This document shows, one piece after another, positions 23,343 through 36,479 of a DNA stretch of 64,000 nt. A model generated the notes under the pieces. That model made no database searches. It was not told the origin of the DNA and was given only the letters and a program-made list of their open reading frames with translations. Where the stretch lies: contig JAUKUA010000007.1 in assembly GCA_030549175.1 (NCBI GenBank), forward strand, positions 2,914,001 to 2,978,000, given 5' to 3'. The stretch's first letter is position 1; each line of letters starts with the position of its first letter. This DNA comes from Lasiosphaeris hirsuta (Eukaryota > Ascomycota > Sordariomycetes > Sordariales > Lasiosphaeriaceae). Position numbers and translations under genes: made by a program.

Positions 23343-24233
23343 ATGTCGCACTCGCATTCGCACGACGCCGCCCACGGCCACAACCACTCGCACGACGGCT
23401 TCAACGCCGCCGAGCACGGCCACTCGCACGAGATCCTCGACGGGCCCGGCAGCTTCCTCGGCCGCGAGCCGCCCATCATCGAAGGGCGCGACTGGCAAGA
23501 GCGCGCCTTCACAGTGGGCATTGGCGGGTAACATACTCTCTCTCCCCCCTCCCCTTCCTGTTCCTCGATGCTAAATCCTCCTCGGCCGCCCAGCCCCGTC
23601 GGCTCGGGCAAGACAGCCCTGATGCTGGCGCTCTGTCTAGCCCTGCGCAGCCGCGTCTCCCTGGCAGCCGTGACCAATGACATCTTCACGCGCGAGGACG
23701 CCGAGTTCCTAACCCGACACAAGGCTCTACCAACAGAGCGGATCCGCGCGATCGAGACGGGGGGGTGCCCGCACGCGGCGGTGCGCGAGGACATCAGCGC
23801 CAACCTGGCGGCGCTCGAGGACCTGCACGCGGCCTTCGGCACCGACCTGCTGCTGATCGAGAGCGGCGGCGACAACCTGGCGGCCAACTACAGCCGCGAG
23901 CTGGCCGACTTCATCGTCTATGTTATTGACGTCAGCGGCGGCGACAAGATCCCACGCAAGGGCGGCCCTGGCATCACCCAGAGCGACCTGCTCGTCGTCA
24001 ACAAAACCGACCTGGCCGAGGCCGTCGGCGCCGACCTGGGTGTCATGGAGCGCGACGCGCGCAAGATGCGCGAGGGCGGGCCGACCGTGTTTGCCCAGGT
24101 CAAGAAGGGCGTGGCTGTCGACCACATTGTCAACTTGATCCTGAGCGCGTGGAAGTCGAGCGGCGCCGAGGAGGTATGCAAGGCCGCGGGGGGGCCGAGG
24201 CCTACGCCAGGGGTGGAAGAGCTCGAGTCGTAA
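23343..24233 (+). CDS. ureG: urease accessory GTPase UreG
   Basis: GTPase that delivers nickel to apo-urease together with the other accessory proteins. The 274-residue product begins with a His-rich metal-binding tail ([18 protein letters not shown] and more His pairs to about residue 29). The GTPase core follows: P-loop [11 protein letters not shown], '[13 protein letters not shown]', '[15 protein letters not shown]', '[13 protein letters not shown]', '[16 protein letters not shown]' and 'VNKTDLA', all typical of UreG. Exons are 23343-23527 and 23594-24233. The intron (23528-23593) interrupts the P-loop codons. The coding sequence is notably GC-rich compared with its neighbours, but nothing is broken. 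Confidence 0.94.
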
Positions 24234-24457
24234 AGTGGCATCACGCGGCCTAGCACCTAGTACCTGTACGTTTGCCATGGGTGAGGGAACGCTACGCAAG
24301 GAAACAAAAAGCCCCTCATGGTTGATCAATCCAAGCATCGCATCTACTAAGCGAAAGGCATGTAATGAACCACTACATGTAATATCATTACCATTTTCCA
24401 TCATGGTCGTTCATAATAGCCTCATCAGCGGACCAGCCCGTCTACCAGCATCCCCAT

Positions 24458-27031
24458 CTACGAAATATCCGAATCCATAGCCTCCACATCATCCGCCGCC
24501 CGGGCCTCGAGGAGCGGGCCATCAAGCGACCTCGCAGAACGGGGCCACACCCGCTTATACAGGCTGACACCGACCGAATCTTGTGGGTTGATGCGTCCAT
24601 CAAACGTTGCCTTGAAGTACCCATGAGTACCCAAGCTCTCCTTGATAAAACCAGTCCGGCCTCTCTTGGTCCACAGCGGCAGCGCTTTGAACCACTCGAC
24701 ATCCTCCCGGTTGAAGAACATGTACCGAATCGTCACAATCTTCTTGTGAATATGGTACGGGTGGCCCGTGAGAATGACTCTCTTGGCAATGACGCGGCTT
24801 GTGGAGGGAGGCAGGGCCGTGCCAGTACCAACGAGCGTCAACGGCAGACTGAATTCTGTTCCGTCCTCAGCCACAGTCCCCGGTGCTACCCTCTTGAAAA
24901 AGAGGGCCGGTACAGCACCCCACGTAACGGGGCCCACGAAGGTCGCAACAGCCGACTGACCGGGGTGGAGGTAACGGCAGTACTTGTGCACATCGTTGGG
25001 AGTTGAGCCGCCTTGGGAAAACAGGGGATTGATGACAAACCTCCGGGCGCCGACCTGCAGGATCAGCTCCTCCTTCGCCTTGATGGAAAATGGAGAGTCA
25101 GAGCTGAGGTTGATCAAGAAGTTCAGAACTGTCTGCTTTTGCTCATGTCTCAACATGGAGAATGCCGTTACAGGCTGATCCGGACGGTAAGCCTTTTGGA
25201 CGGGGACTGGTACGCCCTTGATGTAAATGTGGACGCGGGTTCCTGGAGCCACACCACCAACAAGAGCCTCCCGAGCCGACCCGGCCCGAGAGGCCTGGTA
25301 GTTTGGAACTCGCAGCAGCCGTTGCCAATCCTCGGGCTGGTGTGCAACATCCTCCTCCACCTGCCAAGGGCTAGTTCTTATGCTCTTCAGCCCTCTATAC
25401 TTGAGTAGTCGTTCTCTCGCCAGCACATTGGGAAGGAGCTCGATTTCGTCAGGGAACTCCAAGTCGTCCTCGGCTTCGGTGCGCTTGTTCTTACGGAACG
25501 TCGCGAGTTCCATCGCATCTTCGTCCTCGTCTGGCTGGATAAACATCTCCGATTGGGGGTACTCTGATTGTCCGCCCTCCGTTTGGGTATATGCCACACG
25601 GCCCTCTAGTCCATCCTCGGGCCTGGCAGCCTCTTCCTCCTCGGCGTCCTTCATCTCGAAATCGTCCAAGTCAGAACCCGATTCGGAAACATCGTCATTC
25701 AAATACCATGCGGCTTGATATGTCGAGGTTCCCTTCGGCAGCCTCCTCGGCACCGACTGGCCGTCATCATCTGAGAAGTAATGGTGGTCATCCAGCAACA
25801 CGCCCTTTTGCGATGGTACGACAGTTGTGGCGGCGTCGGCACTCATGTCATCGTCGTCGATCTCCACCATAGCGGCGTCCTCGGGCGCAAGGTTGGCGAG
25901 ATCATCCCGATCCTCAGTTGGGAGATCGAGGATTTCCTCCACCTCTGGCTCATCCACAGTCATAGACTCCTCCCCCCTCTTCTTCTTAGCTGCGAGCGGC
26001 GCGGCTGTAATTTTCTCCACCTGGAATGTGCCCCAATCGCCGATTTGTAGGAGCCGATCGGCCTTGAGGCCCTTACCCCTAACCACGCCCGTGAGCACTG
26101 TACACTCTGATTCGGAACCGCCGAACTGAACATCCTCCACCAACATCCAACTCCGCTCATCGCGCCACCGGATTCCCTTGGGTGTGGCATTGCATAGTGA
26201 CCTCATCAGATTGGAGCACTCTTGCCTGTTATCAAGGCTGTAAACCTTCTCCTGCTCGGGGTGGAAATGGGTGATGTAGGACTTGAGCGATGCCAGCACA
26301 GAAAACTTTTGTTTCGCAAGCTCAATCTTGTCAAGGCCTTGAACCACAGTGAATAGCGTCGTCAAGCCCTGGCTCTCAATGCTCCGGATAATCAACTCGC
26401 CCAAGTCGTCCACTTCCTCCTCGGCCGACAGGACCAAGATCACGAAGTCAGCGACCCTAGCGGCGTCAACGCAGGCGTTGAAGTCCCTCTTCAGGGGGAT
26501 GTACTGAAGCTTCTGCTTGAATCGGTCCACAGAGATGCGGAAGCAGCTGTCTTGTACCTCGGTATCTACATCGACGCAGGCGTTTAGGTCGCGGATGGCG
26601 GCGGCTGTATCGGTGTCGGCGCATAGTGGGATAACTGCGACGTTTCTCGGGGCGCCGTCCTTTCCTGCGAATACGGATGTCTCATTCTGGTGTTCTCGGT
26701 GCTTCTGAATCTGCCGTTGCTTGGCCTGGTTGCGGCGCTCGAGTTTCGACATGACTTGTTGGTGGGGTGTCTTACGCAGACCTCGCTCGCTGGGGATTCG
26801 GCCTGTGGAGAACGAAATGTTAGCCCAAAGCCGCGATGCACGTCTAATTATACTTGTCTGTATCTCCGTGCGACAGGTTGCCGATCACATCTAATTGGAG
26901 ATTCCGGCATGACTCATACCTTTGGAGGCATCTCGCACAGCGCCCTTGGACGCCTTTCGCGACTTGAATGCCTTGTTTTGCACCTTCGTCGTAGGCCGAT
27001 GTGAGTGGCCTGTGGCCACTAAACCCGGCAT
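24458..27031 (-). CDS. TSR1: 40S ribosome maturation factor TSR1
   Basis: Essential factor of late 40S subunit assembly, related to BMS1 but without GTPase activity. The 818-residue product starts MPGLVATGHSHRP, then a basic stretch including 'NKAFKSRKASKG', 'GRIPSERGLRKTP' and 'KLERRNQAKQRQIQ'. The AARP2CN-type region follows, an acidic middle (DLPTEDRDDLANLAPEDAAM, DDDDMS), and the conserved C-terminal half with 'KYRGLKSIRTSPW', 'PGTRVHIYIKGVPV', 'PFSIKAKEELILQVGARRF' and 'RVILTGHPYHIHKK'. Exons are 26920-27031 and 24458-26802, with a 117-bp intron (GTATGA..CACAG). The gene is head to head with UTP7, whose start lies 343 bp away. Confidence 0.94.
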
Positions 27032-27374
27032 TTTGCTGTCTCCTCCAGCTCTGAATCGAAAGGGAAGTGAAGCCACTTTGTCGAACTGCGCGTTCTTCTT
27101 TCGGCGGGGGGTGTCGATGCGGTCGGGTGTGGTATTTCAGGTGCAACCAGAATTAATTCGATAATTATCGAGGGGCGCGGATGGCGGGGCATCTTTTTTT
27201 TTTTTTGCGTTGTGCGCCAATATCTTATCTTATCGCAAACCGTGGAGCCAATCCCTAGGATGCCTTGACTTTACAGTGGGGCCATGTCAAAAAAAGTTGG
27301 ATGCTGTCTCAGCTTCACCAATGCACCTACCTATTCACCCACCACATCGGACCGCCCTCCGATCCTCGACAGAC
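27032..27374. promoter_or_regulatory. bidirectional promoter of TSR1 and UTP7
   Basis: A 343-bp gap separates the divergent starts of two small-subunit assembly genes. It contains an AT-rich centre with a perfect 14-bp palindrome (TCGATAATTATCGA, 27158-27171) and a run of T just before 27206. Shared control is inferred from geometry and function. Confidence 0.6.
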
Positions 27375-29084
27375 ATGGAGACTATAGATATTGTCGCCGC
27401 TCCCCAATCCGGGGCAGAGAACGGCAATGGTGCGCTCACAGTCACGGACGCCAGGACAAAGTTCACCAACAGAGTCGAGGTCCGCCGCCAGAGGGAAGCC
27501 CAAAGGGCCTACGGTCGCGGTCGCCAGATCGACGTCAAGGGCGTCAAGGACAAGAAACTTCGGCGCAACCTCACCAATCTCGAAGACAAGTACAAGACCG
27601 CAACACTGAAGGCCAAGGAGGCTGAAATCCTACTCGAGAACTCCAGTGGCTTCCTCGAACCCGAGACAGAGCTCGAACGCACATATAAGGTCCGCCAAGA
27701 CGAGATCCAGCAGGATGTCTCCATCGACGTCGCTCAAAAGGGGTTTGAGCTCAAGCTGGAGAACTTGGGCCCATATGTTTGCGAATACAGCCGGACAGGA
27801 AGGGATCTGCTCCTGGCAGGGCGAAAGGGGCATGTTGCGACGATGGACTGGCGGGAAGGAAAGCTAGGGTGCGAGCTGCAGCTAGGTGAGACGATACGGG
27901 ACGCTAGGTGGCTTCACAACAACCAGTATTTTGCAGTGGCGCAAAAGAAGTATGTCTACATTTACGACGCCAACGGTGTAGAGCTCCATTGCCTGCGGAA
28001 GCACGTCGAGGTTACACACATGGAGTTCATGCCATACCACTTCCTCTTGGCGACTTTGGTAAGCGACCACCCTCCTGACAATCCGAGTGTATTATTGCTA
28101 ACATCTTTATAGGGCATTGGCGGCCAACTTAAATACCAGGATACCTCGACCGGTCAGCTCGTGGCCGAACTCCCTACGAAACTTGGCACCCCCGTCTCTC
28201 TCGCACAAAACAACTACAACGGTGTATTACACATCGGACACCAAAACGGCACAGTTACCCTATGGTCACCAAACACAGGAGAACCGTTGGTTAAGCTTCT
28301 GGCTCATCGGGGCCCCGTACGAGATCTCGCCATCGATCGCGAGGGCCGGTACATGGTGACGGCAGGGCAGGACAACAAGATGGCGGTCTGGGACATTCGC
28401 ATGTTCAAGGAAGTCAACAGCTACTTTACCCGGTCACCCGCCTCATCGGTTGCGATATCAGATACTGGTTTGACGGCCGTTGGGTGGGGCACGAGGACGA
28501 CAGTCTGGAAGGGTCTTTTCTCCAAGGAGCGTTCGGTACAAGAAAAGGTGCAGAGCCCCTACATGACGTGGGGCGGCGAGGGTAAGGCCATCGAGCGGGT
28601 GCGGTGGTGCCCCTTTGAGGACGTGCTCGGCCTCGGCCACACGGAGGGGTTTTCTTCTATCATCATCCCCGGCGCAGGAGAGGCCAACTTCGACGCACTC
28701 GAGGTCAACCCGCTGGAGAACAAGAAGCAGAGGCAAGAGGGTGAAGTCAAGGCGCTGCTGAACAAGCTGAAGCCTGAGATGATTGCGCTTGACCCCAACT
28801 TTATCGGCAAGCTCGACCTGCGGTCGGACGAGCAGAAGCGCGCTGAGAGAGATTTGGATGCTCCTGCGGTGGATATTGCTGAGGAGATTAGGAATCGGGC
28901 GAGAGGAAAGAATGGCGTGCTCAAGAAGTACTTGAGGAAGCAGCAGAAGAAGAATATTATTGATGAGAAGAGGCTGAAGGTCGAGGAGATGTACAAGCAA
29001 CAGCAGGAAAAGAAGGGCGAGAATCTCAGGGAGAAGGCGGCAGAGCTTGGCCCGGCGCTGGCCAGGTTTGCCAAGAAAGATTAG
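27375..29084 (+). CDS. UTP7: U3 snoRNP / SSU processome protein UTP7 (WDR46 family)
   Basis: WD-repeat protein of the small-subunit processome, which cleaves and folds 18S pre-rRNA in the nucleolus. The 551-residue product has a basic N-terminal helix region (RRQREAQRAYGRGRQIDVKG), then WD40 repeats from about residue 150 to 400 ('LLLAGRKGHVATMDWREG', 'HNNQYFAVAQKKYVYIYD', 'GTVTLWSP', 'QDNKMAVWD'). The BING4-type C-terminal part follows, with 'FDALEVNPLENKKQRQEGEV' and 'PNFIGKLD', and a Lys-rich tail. Exons are 27375-28058 and 28113-29084. The intron (28059-28112) has GTAAGC, CTAAC and TATAG. It is transcribed away from TSR1. Confidence 0.94.
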
Positions 29085-29369
29085 ATGTGACAGAAGAGCA
29101 CTTGATACCCACGGGTGAGAAGCCAGATCTGCTGTTTGTACACTGTTGGATTCTCCCTTTCTATGGTCGCAAATCTATATGCATTCATGGTATCTAGCAA
29201 CGACGTCACTGTCCGGTCAATTGCACAAAATTCATTCAGGCTCAGAAGCCCACCTTTTAGACAAGATCGCCTGTAAACCCGCCTCAATATGGATGCTCCC
29301 GATGCGCCGACGTGGCCCCTGACTCCTCTAAATAATGCATTATCCAGTCCCAGCCTTCCCCACAAAGCC

Positions 29370-30133
29370 CTACAACAATTTCAGATGCCCGGTGATCTGA
29401 TCCACTACGCTCTTGGGTGCGGGCCCTATGCCCAGCACCGTCCTGCTGCCCGATTCAATCTGCGTGCGCCCGGCATCTTGAATGACCTCGGCCGTGACGC
29501 CCAGGCTGTGCGCCTTACCCATCAGCAACAGCATCTCATCCTCACCCTTGATCTGTACCGCGATCTTGGCTTGTCCGAAGCGCTCCCAATGACGGAGCAG
29601 CTTGGCCTCGGCGCCCTGGGGGTCTTTCTGCGACGCGCGAAGAAGGGTCTTGTAGCAGGCGAGGGTTGCGTGGCCACATTGGGCGGCAATTTTACCTAAA
29701 GAGGGTGTTAGTGGAAGTTGCGGCCGGATAGGTCGGAGGGGAAGGTACCCTTGGTCATGCCTAGGTCGGTCCGGACGACGAGCACGAGCTTGCACTCCTC
29801 GGTTTCCCGGGGGGTGAGGACGGAGCTGGAGGTCTCTTTTGCTGCGACCTTGGGTTTCGCAGCGGCGGCAGCGCTTGCGCGCAGCCCCTGTCGGCGGTCG
29901 GCTTCCTCGCCATTATCCCAGTTCGGGGCATGGTCGAGGATTGTGTCGTCTTCGTCAACGTCGGACTCCTCGCTTTCGACCGGGTCCTTCCAGGTGCCTT
30001 GGCGCTCGGCCTCGAGGGCGGGCGAGATGAGGTAGCCGCGGATCGAGTAGACGCCGAGGAAGAAGCCCGTGATGAGGGCGACGATGCTCGTCGACACAAC
30101 CACCCCCGAGGAAATACCACTGCCTTCTGACAT
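29370..30133 (-). CDS. PTH2: peptidyl-tRNA hydrolase 2 (PTH2)
   Basis: Enzyme that cleaves peptidyl-tRNA released from stalled ribosomes. The 236-residue product starts with one membrane segment at about residues 6-30 (GVVVSTSIVALITGFFLGVY), expected to anchor it to a membrane such as the mitochondrial outer membrane. An acidic/Ala-rich linker leads to the PTH2 domain: 'CKLVLVVRTDLGMTKGKIAAQ', 'CGHATLACYK', 'KIAVQIKGEDEM', 'VIQDAGRTQIESGSRTVLGIG'. Exons are 29749-30133 and 29370-29695. The intron (29696-29748) has GTACCT, CTAAC and TTTAG. The Met at 30133 is chosen because the membrane segment follows directly. Confidence 0.93.
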
Positions 30134-30785
30134 GTTGGATGCTGTAATTGAGAATTGAAGGGTCAAGGTAATTTGCAAATTGAAAAGTTGATCGAAATGA
30201 CCCTCGTTTATATACAACGGTCAATGGTGCCAGTGAATAACGCACGGCGGTGAAACTGGGTGGATTTGGTGTTCAACATCCGTCCAAGACCGAAAAATCA
30301 ACAGGGCTCGGCCAGAGTCACAGCGACGAAAGGAATGACGCGCAGCCCTCGATTCCCCCCCCCCGAAAAAGTCGCCGAATCGCCCAGGGGCTGCAGCCAA
30401 TCACTGCTAGGCAGCACTAGCCGTGTCAGCACAGATAGTCCGGCAGGCTCCGACAAGCGCCAACCGCGCTACCCCCCACCGTCCAACACGGGATGTTGTA
30501 CCTCCCCCGTATGTACGAAAGGAAGGCTCCGATCTGGTGATCCAAGACTGTGACTGAACCACCTACACGAATATAAATGGCTCTTTCCCACTGGAATTTC
30601 ATTTAGACTTATATATATACTCATATAGCGCCTCCGTATTGATTGAATCATAGGTTACTTGATGATTTCATATCTGCTTGCTAAGTCAAATTGCAATCTA
30701 CTCCCTAACCTACCGATACATACGACTCAAACTATTAGTACTTGACTTTTTTATTGGCCTTGTAAGAGAAAACTTAAGGCAAATC
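30134..30785. promoter_or_regulatory. divergent promoter region of PTH2 and NRK1
   Basis: A 652-bp gap between divergent starts. It holds C- and A-rich tracts around 30356-30368 and AT-rich sequence near 30570 and 30615. No other feature is evident. Confidence 0.45.
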
Positions 30786-31788
30786 ATGGGAGATCAACGC
30801 GCGATCACCATCGGCATCAGCGGCTGCTCTTCCAGCGGAAAGACAACGCTCGCTAGGCTGCTGAGGGACATATTCCCCAACACATTCATTCTCCACGAAG
30901 ATGACTTTTACAGACCCGAGGAGGAGTGAGCTTCCCCTTTATCATGACCGGTCGAGCACGGCCTAGACCAGCTAACCCCACAGGCTCCCCATCAAGAACG
31001 GTCTTGTCGACTGGGACTGCCCCGAAGCCATCTCGGTGCCCGACATGGAGAGAGCCCTCTCGCACATCCGCTCGACGGGCACATTCCCAGTCAGTATCCT
31101 CGCCTCCCCCACCCTCTCCAGCCGGCGCGACCACGGCCGCCCCCTGCACCCGCGTCTGCTCCCAGACGAGGTCCCCTCCCCCCTCCCAGACCACCATCAC
31201 CACCACTCACTCACCACCACCACCCCCCAGCCAACTGTCGACTCTAAGGAAGACCTGAACACCACCGGCACCTTACCCATCCCGCCCTCCGCCGTCGACG
31301 CCGCCAAGGCCCGCGTAGACGCCTGGCTGCAGCCCTCGGCGCCGGGCTCCCGCATCTTCTCGGACGACGCCGCCTCCCCACCGCCGCGCATCTGCCTGGT
31401 GGACGGCTTCCTGCTGTACTCGCCGCCGGCATTCTCCCCCATCATGTCGGCGCTCGACATCAAGCTCTTCCTGCTGGTCTCGCGCGCGCGCGCCACGCAG
31501 CGCCGCGAGGCCCGCGACGGCTACGTCACGCTCGAGGGCTTCTGGAAGGACCCGCCCGGGTACGTGGACGCCATTGTGTGGCCTAACTACGCGGCGGCGC
31601 ACGCGTGGCTGTTTGAGGACGGCGACGCGGAGGCGGGACGGGTGGATGTGGGCGCGCTGGAGCGGGAGGGAATCCGGGCGCAGGTGGGGAAGGGGTTGGA
31701 TGTGGATTTTGGAGAAACGTTGGAGTGGGCAGTGGGAGTGGTCATGGAGGAGTTGGAGAGGGCTGTTCTTCGGCAGGAGAAACCATGA
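30786..31788 (+). CDS. NRK1: nicotinamide riboside kinase (NRK1-like)
   Basis: Kinase that phosphorylates nicotinamide riboside in NAD salvage. The P-loop 'GCSSSGKTT' is at residues 13-21, followed by 'FILHEDDFYRPEEELPIKNGLVDWDCPEAI', where the Asp residues bind substrate and magnesium. The second half has 'VDGFLLY', 'DIKLFLLVSR' and 'REARDGYVTLEGFWKDPPGY', typical of the family. Exons are 30786-30925 and 30984-31788, with intron GTGAGC..CACAG. At 314 residues it is longer than usual family members. The excess is a Pro/Ser-rich insertion with five consecutive His (near 31186-31200) between the two halves. Confidence 0.9.
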
Positions 31789-32051
31789 TTAAAGGACAGC
31801 GGGTAAAAGGTAGTGCACTTCGACTTCACTGAGCGAGGCGAGAGGCTGTTGAGGCATCAAACTAAATATGTACAGAAAGAAGTGAGAGAAAGAAGATACG
31901 AAATGTTATCGTTGTGTGTTTATGCAAAAGAAGCCACCCGACGCACACCTCTTTTCGCTACCTCCAAGATGCGGCCCCTTCCTACTCGGCCCTACTCGAC
32001 GCCACATCGCCCACATCGCTTCCATCACCTGGAAATTTGGAAATCTAGACA

Positions 32052-34165
<2,114 letters not shown>

Positions 34166-36479
34166 GGCGGGCTGAAGCAGGCCGGTTGTCAAGCTGAGGG
34201 AGCTGGAGCTGGAGTTGGCTGGATGAGGCTGGAGACCATCACTGCTAAAATCGAGGCCCGCCATCTTGATATTTGTATCTGTGTACCTTGATGCTAGTGA
34301 TGACGATCTTACCTCGGCGTCCGCCGAGACGCCGGCCTATACGATCGAATTCCTCTACTGGCCGGGGTGATATCCGCGCTAGGGGCCGTGGATATCGCTA
34401 GGTGATATCGTGTGGAGGAAGGGCCGACATGGAATCGAAGTTTGCCGTGGCACTCGGTGCTTCTGCGCAATCAATCGCATGTCAAAGTGCATAACCACCC
34501 ACTGCCACGCGGTAACCCCATGGGCAGAACATGACCTGCTTCGGCGCTTGGTCGATGCGTTCCCCAGAAAGCCGGGTGTCAAGTGCCAGAGAATGGGTGA
34601 TGCTTGGCTGCCAAGGGTGGGATCGAGGAAGGTGGACCCCTTTAACCGAGAGCAGAAAAGCACCGATATCCTGCCGTATTGCGACTCGACGTCACTGGAT
34701 CCTCTCCTGTCGCCTTGATTCGACAGCCCGCGATTGATGCTGACCAGTCCCGGAACACCGAGTTTTCCGCGGGTTGAATATGTACCCATTCGTGCCATTT
34801 TGCAGCCACGATATTATTGCGGGGAAGGGACGCAGGTACGGATACACCATCTGAAGATGCGGGGGACAGACGGGAAGTAAGGATGGCGGGCGGGTTTGCC
34901 ATTGAACCCAGTCTTTGCGCATGGAATTTGGCCCCGAATTTTACAGCTTTTTAAATTTCGAATCACGGATATATCCTACGCCTCACTGGGTATGCTAGAC
35001 GAAATCAATAGCTAGACTGCACTAGAATGTATCCAGAATACGATTATGCATCGCACTCCTACCACCACTCCAGACTCAAGATCTACTGACCAGCAAGGGG
35101 TCAGGTTGTCGAAGCGGCGGCTACCATGGTTACAATGGAGCTTCCGTCATCCTGGCTTAACCTCCGGCCTTATGGATTCAAATCGGTCCTTCCATAGTCC
35201 CAAGATGCACGGTCACTCAGCATTGTCCCCGTAATCCATCCCCCGCACATCGGTAGACGAGGAGATCGTGCCTTGGAGAGTTGTGGGGAGCCGGGCATTT
35301 CTACAAGAAGGGAAGTCCGCACCGGAAGGCAAGGGGGTCGACGCGACCAATGCAGAGTGCCATCACATGTTTTACCGTCCGCTCCTGTCCAACGGGGTGG
35401 AATAACAATCAGTGAAAATGCTGTCAATGACCGGCCGCGTGTGAATCGCGTGCGTACTTCAAACTGTTAGACACACTCGTCTGTAGTAGCGGGATGAGCA
35501 TGATATCCCCTACCATGCAAAGAAAAGCGCCGACAGGAATGATACAACATCGTTCTCTCTCCATTCCCTGTCGCCAGCACAACGTCGTGATGCTGGAAGC
35601 TGAGCATGTGCCGGTCAAGCACTCGGCTAGAAGAGCAGTCGATTCACTGCTCACCACCCTAAGTAGGGACATTAGTCTGTATACACCAGTTTGACATGGT
35701 GTAGCATCACCAAGACAATATGCGAAGAGCAAAAAAGACCGGAATTGAACATGACTGATAGCAGCATGAACGGGAAATACTGCCCTATCCTGAGAGAACA
35801 TCGGGCCAACAACTGCAAGAGAATCTGGGCTACGCGAAGCAGTAAATGGCTGCACATGCCGCTCTCAGTGCGTAAAATGTTTTACTCGGGACAAGGCAAG
35901 GTTTGCAAGCCAGCCCTAAAGGCGTGCATGGGGTGATGTAGTACGGCTATGGTTTGCCTCAAGCCTCAAAGATCGACGATCTCGGCAGAGATTTGGAATA
36001 TAGCACCCTCTAAAATCTGCTTCACCACCGCTCAGCTTTTGACGGCGAACAGTGACTCCCCAGAATTCGATTAATCTTGGACCTGTCGGTGGGAAATTGA
36101 CATCATGAAGTAGATGGCTCCTTGGTTTACCGAACTGCCGCAACATTCGACTCTAGCCACCGGAGTGACAGAGGATTGCTGGGCACAGATCTGTGGTGAG
36201 AAGAAAAAAGAAGAGGAACGGGAGCACCGCCGCAGGCCGCTTAATATAGATTTTTCTGAGGACAGAGTGGGGCACGGGATTTTCCCGCTTATCTTATCGG
36301 CCGCTCCGCCACTGGTCTATTCGCTGGGACTCTGACACATCAGCCTCAAAAAGGTGTGGCGCTTTTGCCTGCCCCAGTTTGCTTGACGACAGCCTTGGTT
36401 CTTCTGCGACATCCATTCCGTCAGACTTGCATTGCAGCGGCCTCGGCTCTTGCTGACAAGCTTGCGACAACCGCCCATC
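34166..36479. other. 2.3-kb divergent intergenic region, glucoamylase and SNU66 promoters
   Basis: This is the long upstream region of the glucoamylase gene and, at its right end, of SNU66. A 7-bp inverted repeat with a 2-base loop lies at 34313-34328, and a CCGGGG element that fits the CreA carbon-repressor consensus lies at 34362-34367. Frames here, such as 143 codons at 35424-35855 (-), look like chance. Confidence 0.5.
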
